Origin: Adiantum capillus-veneris
Taxonomy: Eukaryota; Streptophyta; Polypodiopsida; Polypodiales; Pteridaceae
Assembly: GCA_014529385.2 (NCBI GenBank)
Contig: CM043947.1
Coordinates: 101,047,811-101,111,810, forward strand
Direction of reading: 5' to 3'
Length of the DNA: 64,000 nt
Below the pieces are notes generated by a model. It did not search any database and was not told where the DNA came from. It worked only from the letters and a program-made list of their open reading frames with translations. Shown here piece after piece: positions 57,751 through 64,000 of this stretch (position 1 is its first letter; each line of letters starts with the position of its first letter). A program made the position numbers and the translations under genes.

Positions 57751-60700
57751 ATGGCTCAATCTACGGAGAAAGAGATTTTTGGTGCGTTTACAGCCGAAGA
57801 CAAATTGGATGGTACCAACTATTCTCTTTGGTCTTTTATGGCCAAAAATGTTTTGGTTGGTAAAGGATTGTGGGATTATGTATCTGGAGATGAAGTTCGT
57901 CCAGGTAGCATTGCACCTGCCACGCCTGGTCGTGGTGCAGCTGGTGGTGCAGGACCCTCACAAGTCACTCCAGAGCAAAAGAGATGGGATACTAAAGATG
58001 CACAGGCTATGGCTGTGATTGCCTTAACCATAAAGAGGACAATCACACCACATATCAGATCTTGTAGAACTTCTGAGGATGCTTGGAACACTCTGCAAGC
58101 TATGTTTGGAGGAAGAAACGCTGCCAGAATAGAGTTTTTGAAGAAACAACTTGACAAAATACAGATGGACGAAGGTGACGATATTGTCGAGCATCTTACA
58201 AAAATCAGGGATCTTAAAGAGCAATTGCTTAGCATTGATGAAGTGATTCCAGAGAAGGACTTGGTTTCCAAAACACTCAATTCACTACCACCATCTTATT
58301 TGACTTTTCAGACTTCTTTGACTCTGTCTTTGCGAGCTAATCCTGACCCTCTTCATTTTGAAGAGTTAGTGGCTTTGCTATTGCAGGAGGATCAATCACG
58401 TAAGAACAAGTCTTTACAGGTGGATGGTATGGATCATGCTCTTGTTGTACAGAACAAAAAGAGGGGTAAAGAGAGTGCTCATTACTCCAAGTCTAGTGCA
58501 GGACAATCTTCAGAGAAGTCTAAAGGTGAATCCGACAAGTCCAAGAAGAAACGTAAATGTCACTACTGCAAGAAACCTGGTCACTACATTAGTGAGTGTA
58601 AAAAGCGAATTGCTAAAGAAAAGAAGAAAGAGTCAAGTTTGGTTGTTTCAGCTTCTGGTGATTCTTCTACAGCTAAAGAAGAGTCTGCAAACTTTGTGCA
58701 GGATTCTTATGCTTTTGTAGTATGTTCAAATTTTTCTGCTTACAGTGTTGACAAGACACAAATGATTTGGTACTTTGATAGTGGTGCATCCAGGCATATT
58801 ACTTCAAGGAAGGATTTGTTTTGTTCATTGGATGCAGCTCCAGCAGGAAAGAAGGTGACATGTGCAAATAATGCTTCTTATCCAATCAAAGGCGGTGGTA
58901 AGATTTTGATTACCATTTCAGATGGTTCAGATTTATGCTTGCCAGATGTCTTATATGTTCCAGGGATCAAGAAGAATTTGTTGTCTGTATCCTCTCTTGC
59001 AAAAAATGGTCTTCGGGTCATTTTTGAGGATGACAGATGTGTTGTACGAGATCGAGAGAATGGTTATTCTCTTATCACTACAGGTACGCTGGAAAATGGA
59101 CTATTTGTGCTAGATCATTATGAAAAGCAGATTCAGGTATGTATTGCAGAAACAAAGACTCAGGCCATGCAGGATGCTGAGTTGTGGCATGCTAGATTTG
59201 GGCATGTTGGTTATGGCAATTTGATGACTTTACAACGTCATAATATGGTGCATGATTTGTCTTTATTGGAGATGCCACCAAGACATGTATGTGAAGGTTG
59301 CGTTCTTGGAAAGATGCACAGATTTGCATTTTCGCAGGATGGTTCAGTTAGAGCGACAAGAAAGTTGCAGCTTGTACACAGTGATGTATGTGGTCCTATG
59401 AGGACGCCATCTATAGGAAACAGCCTTTATTTTGTGACCTTCATTGATGACTTTTCCAGGTTTTGTTGGGTGTATCCACTCAAAGCAAAGTCAGATGTGT
59501 TTGCAGTTTTTCAACATTATGTCGCCATGGTTGAAAATGAAACAGGTTGCAAAGTACAGACTCTTCGTACCGATCGAGGAGGTGAATACATGTCAGGTGC
59601 ATTTAAGGATTTTTTGGGAAAGAAAGGCATTAAACACCAATGCACTATGCCATACACACCACAACAGAATGGTGTTGCAGAAAGGAAGAACAGGTCTTTA
59701 ATGGAGACGGCTAGATGTATGCTCAAGGCTAAGAGTTTGCCTCATAAACTATGGATGGAGGCAGTTGCTTGTGCAGCACATGTTTTGAACAGGTGTCCTA
59801 CTCGTGCCTTGAAGACCATTACTGCATATGAAGCTTGGTATGACAAAAAACCTTCAGTCAGTTATCTTCGTGTTTTTGGTTGTCTTGCTTATGCTCACAT
59901 CCCTCAGCAGTTACGTGGAAAGCTTGATGATAAGGCAATCAAATGTATATTTGTGGGGTACAGTAGTGGAAGTAAAGGTTATAGACTTTACAATCCTGCT
60001 ACAAACAAGATTTTTGAAAGTCGTGATGTAATTTTTGCAGAAACTACTGCTCAACCTATGGTTGCTTTTGATGTACCTCATATGCAGACACATGATGTAT
60101 TTGAAGGTTTGCTTCCTTCTTTTGTGGAGAATCAAGAATCACAACAGGTTGATAATCTTGATCAATCTTTTGATCAGCATGTGACACCTCATGATGTAGA
60201 GGAAATTGTGCGTGAAGAGCAAGAAGTTCTCAGGGAAGAAAGAACCTTGCCTAAATGGGTTCAGAAAACTTTGCAGGATAGCAAGTTGGATGCACCGTTG
60301 CCACGAAAAACACGTGCTGGTACTACTTTTGGCAGAGAGCAAGTAGATTTGGCTTGCTTTAGCACTCTTTGTGATGCAGATGAGCCTGATTCATTTGAAC
60401 AAGCTTTAGAGTGTGTTCAGTGGAAAGATGCTATGCAGCAAGAAATTGATTCTATTCATAAGAATCATACATGGGATCTAGTGGACTTGCCTACAGGTAA
60501 AAAGCCTATTGGTACAAAGTGGGTTTTTAAGGTAAAAAGGAAACAAGATGGTACTGTTGACAGGTACAAAGCAAGGCTTGTGGCAAAAGGCTATGCGCAA
60601 CAGAAAGGCATAGATTATGATGAAACCTTTGCTCCTACTTCTCGTGCATCCACAGTTAGATCACTAGTTGCAGTTGCTGCTCATCATGGTTGGAAAGTGC

Positions 60701-61932
60701 ATCAGTTAGATATCAAAACTGCTTTTTTGAATGGTGATTTGCAGGAAGAAGTTTATGTAAGTCAACCAAGTGGTTTTGTTGTAAAAGGTCAAGAGCAAAA
60801 GGTATGTAGATTGCGTAAAGCTTTGTATGGTCTCAAACAGGCTCCAAGAGCATGGTATGAGAAGATACATACTTATTTGATTGGCCAAGGATTTCAGAAT
60901 AGTCCAACAGAAAGTACTTTGTATGTCAAAAAGAGAGATGGAGTTCTCATTATGCTAACACTTTATGTGCATGATATGCTTCTTACAGGCAATATTGCAG
61001 ATGAAATTGAAGCGTTTAAAGATGCTTTGAGAAAAACCTTTGAGATGTCTGATCTTGGTTTGCTACATTATTACTTGGGTATTCAGTTTGTGCAATCAGA
61101 GGATGGCATATACATGTTGCAGGCAAAATATTTGCATAAAATTTTGGACAAGTTTGGTATGCAAAATTGTAAACCAATATCTACACCTGTAGAAACTGGA
61201 TCAAAGTTGAGCATGCACGATGCTGGAGAACCTTTTGATGTACATACTTATGCGGCAGCGGTTGGTTGCTTGATATATTTGGCAGGCAACACTCGTCCAG
61301 ACATTCAATTTGGGGTTTCACAAACAAGCAGATTCATGCACAGCCCAGGTATGCATCATTGGCAGGCTGTGAAGCGCATACTTCGTTACCTTTCAGGTAC
61401 CCCTAATCTTGCCATGTTCTTTCCAAGGGGGGATATGTATGGAAAGCACAGTTCTATGCAGCTTCTTGGTTACAGCGATTCAGATTGGGCTGGTGATTTT
61501 GACACACGACATTCCACAAGTGGCAATTGTTTTTTCTTGGGAAATGCATGTATATCTTGGCTAAGCAAGAAGCAACCCACAGTGGCTACATCAACTTGTG
61601 AAGCTGAGTACAGGGCAGCTTTCACGGCAACAGTTGATTGTGTATGGATACGCAGGTTATTGGCAGATCTTTGTGAGTGTCAACAAGCACCCACTACCAT
61701 TTTCACTGACAGTCAGAGTGCTATGGCAGTTGCAAGGAATCCAATATTTCATGCAAGAACAAAGCACATAGAGGTTCACTACCACTATGTCAGGGAAAGG
61801 CTACATGCAGGGGAGATCACACTAGCTTACTGTCCTACACAGGATAACATTGCAGATCTATTTACGAAGGCGTTATCACGAGAAAAGTTTGAAGCTTTCC
61901 GAAAAGCTTTGGGCTTACTCTCATACACATGA
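57751..61932 (+). CDS. gag-pol: Copia-4 gag-pol polyprotein, uninterrupted
   Basis: ATG at 57751 (MAQSTEKEIFGAF) to TGA 61930-61932, 1393 codons, a normal copia length. Gag in residues 1-260; knuckle CHYCKKPGHYISEC at 270-283; protease FDSGASRHIT with Asp343; integrase zinc site from His480 to Cys514/Cys517; catalytic D545, D608, E644 (35 residues between the last two, as in D,D35E); RT with HQLDIKTAFLNGDLQEEVY and the active site YVHDM, where His1074 replaces the first Asp of YVDD; RNase H with TDSQSA (Asp1320) and KHIEVHYHYVRE. The frame is open, but reverse transcription should fail if the His is real. Closest relative here is Copia-3. Confidence 0.96.
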   Translation: MAQSTEKEIFGAFTAEDKLDGTNYSLWSFMAKNVLVGKGLWDYVSGDEVRPGSIAPATPGRGAAGGAGPSQVTPEQKRWDTKDAQAMAVIALTIKRTITPHIRSCRTSEDAWNTLQAMFGGRNAARIEFLKKQLDKIQMDEGDDIVEHLTKIRDLKEQLLSIDEVIPEKDLVSKTLNSLPPSYLTFQTSLTLSLRANPDPLHFEELVALLLQEDQSRKNKSLQVDGMDHALVVQNKKRGKESAHYSKSSAGQSSEKSKGESDKSKKKRKCHYCKKPGHYISECKKRIAKEKKKESSLVVSASGDSSTAKEESANFVQDSYAFVVCSNFSAYSVDKTQMIWYFDSGASRHITSRKDLFCSLDAAPAGKKVTCANNASYPIKGGGKILITISDGSDLCLPDVLYVPGIKKNLLSVSSLAKNGLRVIFEDDRCVVRDRENGYSLITTGTLENGLFVLDHYEKQIQVCIAETKTQAMQDAELWHARFGHVGYGNLMTLQRHNMVHDLSLLEMPPRHVCEGCVLGKMHRFAFSQDGSVRATRKLQLVHSDVCGPMRTPSIGNSLYFVTFIDDFSRFCWVYPLKAKSDVFAVFQHYVAMVENETGCKVQTLRTDRGGEYMSGAFKDFLGKKGIKHQCTMPYTPQQNGVAERKNRSLMETARCMLKAKSLPHKLWMEAVACAAHVLNRCPTRALKTITAYEAWYDKKPSVSYLRVFGCLAYAHIPQQLRGKLDDKAIKCIFVGYSSGSKGYRLYNPATNKIFESRDVIFAETTAQPMVAFDVPHMQTHDVFEGLLPSFVENQESQQVDNLDQSFDQHVTPHDVEEIVREEQEVLREERTLPKWVQKTLQDSKLDAPLPRKTRAGTTFGREQVDLACFSTLCDADEPDSFEQALECVQWKDAMQQEIDSIHKNHTWDLVDLPTGKKPIGTKWVFKVKRKQDGTVDRYKARLVAKGYAQQKGIDYDETFAPTSRASTVRSLVAVAAHHGWKVHQLDIKTAFLNGDLQEEVYVSQPSGFVVKGQEQKVCRLRKALYGLKQAPRAWYEKIHTYLIGQGFQNSPTESTLYVKKRDGVLIMLTLYVHDMLLTGNIADEIEAFKDALRKTFEMSDLGLLHYYLGIQFVQSEDGIYMLQAKYLHKILDKFGMQNCKPISTPVETGSKLSMHDAGEPFDVHTYAAAVGCLIYLAGNTRPDIQFGVSQTSRFMHSPGMHHWQAVKRILRYLSGTPNLAMFFPRGDMYGKHSSMQLLGYSDSDWAGDFDTRHSTSGNCFFLGNACISWLSKKQPTVATSTCEAEYRAAFTATVDCVWIRRLLADLCECQQAPTTIFTDSQSAMAVARNPIFHARTKHIEVHYHYVRERLHAGEITLAYCPTQDNIADLFTKALSREKFEAFRKALGLLSYT

Positions 61933-61969
61933 TGATCTGCTACCTTGTACGGATTCACACTATCACTAC

Positions 61970-61979
61970 AGGGGGGATT
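61970..61979 (+). promoter_or_regulatory. Copia-4 polypurine tract
   Basis: AGGGGGGATT immediately before the 3' LTR, identical to the Copia-3 tract. Confidence 0.92.
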
Positions 61980-62258
61980 TGTAGACATGTAGTAGTGTTA
62001 GTGTGTATACGCGCTTCACCAGGGGCACTTTTCTCCCACTGGGTTTTTCCCCCTGGACATCCGGTGTGAAAGGACACCTTATCTCTTAGGGTTTCATATA
62101 AGCTTTGTAGCTCTGAGTTTCTATACACACAATTATTCCAATACAGAGAGAGAGACTACAGAGATCTCGTACACAAGCTCTGTGTCTTCTCCTTCTCCAT
62201 CTTCTTCCTACTCTGAGTTGCTGTCTTCCTTCTGTTTCCTGTTTCATCATCTTCAACA
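61980..62258 (+). repeat. Copia-4 3' LTR
   Basis: 279 bp, no difference from the 5' LTR seen by eye. Followed by AACAG at 62259-62263. Confidence 0.96.
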
Positions 62259-62263
62259 AACAG

Positions 62264-62896
62264 TCGAGGGGGTACATGCCTTCATGGGCATTGTGGATAT
62301 TACCGACGGTTCATCTACATGTACGCTATAATTGCAAAACCCATGTATAGCTTGATTACACACTTTGAGTGGACCGAGGCATGTGAAGAATCCTTCATGA
62401 AGCTTAAGCAAGCTCTTACCTCAGCTCCAATATTGAAAGCACCAGATTGAAATAAGGTATTCCACGTACATGTAGATGCTTCCAATTTTGCTATCAGTTG
62501 TATACTAGCTCAATCAGGAGACGAGAAAATTGACTTTCCTATTTCTTATGCTAGCCGACAATTGAACATGGCGGAAAAGAATTACACCACCACCGAAAGG
62601 GAAGGATTAGGAATGATCTATGCTGTTAAAAAGTATAGACATTACCTATTAGCCAACAAGTTTGTGTTCTTTGTAGACCACCAAGCTTTGTTGTACTTGG
62701 TCAACAAGCCATGTAGCACATGAAGAATAGTGAGATGGTTCATCATTCTTTTGGAATTTGATTTCACTGTGGTTGTAAAAAAGGGCACTACACATCAACG
62801 AGCAGATCGTTTGTCAAGGATTGTTTCAGGAGAATCACCTAAAGGGGTAGACGATGATCTACTAGATGCTTATTTGTTCTCCGTAGAGATGATACT
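62264..62896 (+). pseudogene. pol: Gypsy-4 RT end and RNase H
   Basis: Resumes after Copia-4 with HAFMGIVDITDGSST-like and ITHFEWTEACEESFMKLKQ segments. RNase H: HVHVDASNFAISCILAQ, TTTEREGLGMIYAVKKYR and FFVDHQALLYLVNK, then RADRLSRI. TGA codons after KAPD (near 62447) and VNKPCST (near 62719), and another TGA at about 62897, break it. Confidence 0.88.
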
Positions 62897-63248
62897 TTGA
62901 TGGTCGAAAAATATTATGTCATTGATGACATAGCTCAAGTGGATTCACAAATACCACTTCCTATCACGATCAAATTAATTGAGCAATTGGCTAAGTATCA
63001 ATTACTAGATGGTAGGCTATACAAAAGAAATCGAGATGGAATATTGCTCTTATGCATTAATCCTAAAGAAAAAGAACAGTACCTAAGTCAAGCACATGTT
63101 ACCATAGTAGGACTTCACTTTGTGGAAGACCAAACTATAACAAATCTTGAGACTTGCAGTATTTTGGCGGACTATGAGGAGCGATGTTTGATCTTTTGTA
63201 AAGGATTGTCCTCAATGTCAAAAAAAAAACCCCATACCTCATGTAACA
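62897..63248 (+). pseudogene. pol: Gypsy-4 first HHCC zinc domain
   Basis: LDGRLYKRNRDGILLLCINP, then the His pair in SQAHVTIVGLHF. The Cys pair DCPQCQKK (63204-63227) is in the frame of the following integrase ORF, so one shift falls between 63140 and 63200. Counterpart of EEAHVQDCAFH...NCTICSAK in Gypsy-3. Confidence 0.72.
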
Positions 63249-64000
63249 TTGTTTCAAATGTCACCTGTTCCTAAGTGGAGTAACTATCTAGTTACTTACT
63301 TATCAAGCCGAACATTTCCTGAGGATATGAGTAAACGCCATGAAAGAGCAATTGAAACTAAAGCAAGAGACTATGCTCTTATTGGGAACCAGTTGTATCG
63401 GAGAGGTAAGGATCAACACTTGCGTCTTTGTGCAAATAAAAACGAGTATATTCCGATTATAGAACAAGCACATGCTGGATTAGCTGGAGGTCACTTTTCT
63501 AGTGAGACCACCGCAAGAGCAATCTTGAGGGCAGGCATATGGTGGCCAACACTTTTTGCAGATGCTAAAGAATATGTTCGAAGGTGTGATGCTTGTCAAC
63601 GAGCAAAAATGCCAACACGTGTAGATAGCATGCCCTTAAGACCAATGATGGGGTCTAGAGATTTTGGAAAATGGGGTATAGATTTTGTTGGGTCAATACA
63701 GCCACCTGCTTATAGAACCCAAGCTCAATATATCATTGTAGCTACGGACTATGACCAAGTGGGCCGAGACTAAAGCGACTCAAAAGATGATGCCAGAACC
63801 ACTGCTGCATTCTTATATGAGTATGTATTCACGAGATATGGACTGCGAATAGAAATTGTCAGTGATCGAGAAACTCATTTCCTCAATGAGGTAATCAAGT
63901 ATTTGCTTAATGAGTTTATGGTCATCGATAACAAATCAGCTCCCTATCACCCACAAGGAAATGGACAAGCTGAGCATACAAACAAAATTCTTAGCTCGGT
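63249..64000 (+). pseudogene. pol: Gypsy-4 second HHCC domain and integrase core, cut by window end
   Basis: Linker YLSSRTFPEDMSKRHERAIE and LIGNQLYRRGKDQHLRLCAN, then HHCC copy 2: EQAHAGLAGGHF ... WWPTLFADAKEYVRRCDACQR. The core has WGIDFVGSI and ATDY, then a frame change near 63750. The rest (TKWAETKATQK, IEIVSDRETHFLNE, YHPQGNGQAEHTNK) carries the second Asp and the Glu. It continues past 64000. Confidence 0.9.

Larger units (their letters stand above)
57073..62258 (+). mobile_element. Copia-4: full-length, very young Ty1/copia element
   Basis: 5186 bp. LTRs 57073-57351 and 61980-62258 (279 bp each) look identical; AACAG is duplicated (57068-57072, 62259-62263). PBS TGGTATCAGAGC at 57354-57365, polypurine tract AGGGGGGATT at 61970-61979. 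One uninterrupted gag-pol frame. It splits the Gypsy-4 RT gene. The only defect noticed is the RT motif YVHD. Confidence 0.97.
52739..64000 (+). mobile_element. Gypsy-4: gypsy element, 5' end lost, right end outside window
   Basis: Order on the plus strand: gag C-terminus, protease, conserved linker, RT, [Copia-4 insertion], RNase H, two HHCC domains, integrase core. Proteins are close to Gypsy-3 and Gypsy-1. The left end is cut at the Gypsy-3 junction in mid-gag. Copia-4 sits within the RT thumb at AACAG. Numerous stops and frameshifts. The post-integrase part lies beyond 64000. Confidence 0.9.

Overview
The window is plant nuclear DNA made almost entirely of nested LTR retrotransposons. Evidence: Ty1/copia and Ty3/gypsy polyproteins throughout; four complete copia elements with paired LTRs and 5-bp target duplications; primer-binding sites of the plant initiator-Met and probable Asp tRNA types; polypurine tracts; and no convincing host gene, tRNA or rRNA. 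A land plant with a repeat-rich genome fits. A non-angiosperm such as a fern is possible but is only a guess.

Layout. 1-7388 is the right part of Gypsy-1 (+), a gypsy derivative with gag, protease, a second protease-like domain and a W-x-P-K repeat protein, but no RT/RNase H/integrase. Its 3' LTR is split by Copia-1 (-, 7389-12886, TSD TTTTG). Copia-2 (+, 14745-20255, TSD ACAAC) sits in unannotated DNA. Gypsy-2 (+, about 22149-32792) is internally deleted and is split by the young Copia-3 (-, 22473-27566, TSD GTGTT, LTRs identical by eye). 32793-36541 holds an old integrase scrap and otherwise non-coding DNA. Gypsy-3 (-, 36542-52738) is a 16-kb element with an extra ORF. It abuts Gypsy-4 (+, 52739 to beyond the right edge), which is split by Copia-4 (+, 57073-62258, TSD AACAG, LTRs identical by eye, one uninterrupted 1393-codon gag-pol frame).

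Main observation. Gypsy-1, -3 and -4 are relatives, each missing different parts. Overlaid, they imply an unusual family layout: gag (with a W-C...H...C box), protease 1, a conserved unnamed linker, RT, RNase H, two tandem HHCC zinc domains, integrase core, a second retropepsin-like domain, a tandem W-x-P-K repeat protein, an internal polypurine tract, a large coiled-coil extra ORF, a terminal polypurine tract and the LTR. In Gypsy-3 a 24-bp palindrome occurs four times just upstream of the extra ORF (about 285 bp apart) and four times in the leader upstream of gag; a half-copy lies in the LTRs. This repeated cis-element and the dual-protease/W-x-P-K module are the best candidates for something undescribed.

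Almost all ORFs are broken by stops and frameshifts. Copia-4 is the exception, but its RT catalytic motif reads YVHD instead of YVDD. By LTR divergence (counted by eye) the copia order is Copia-2 oldest (about 15 differences in 205 bp), Copia-1 younger (about 5 substitutions plus 2 indels in 195 bp), and Copia-3 and Copia-4 youngest (none seen).
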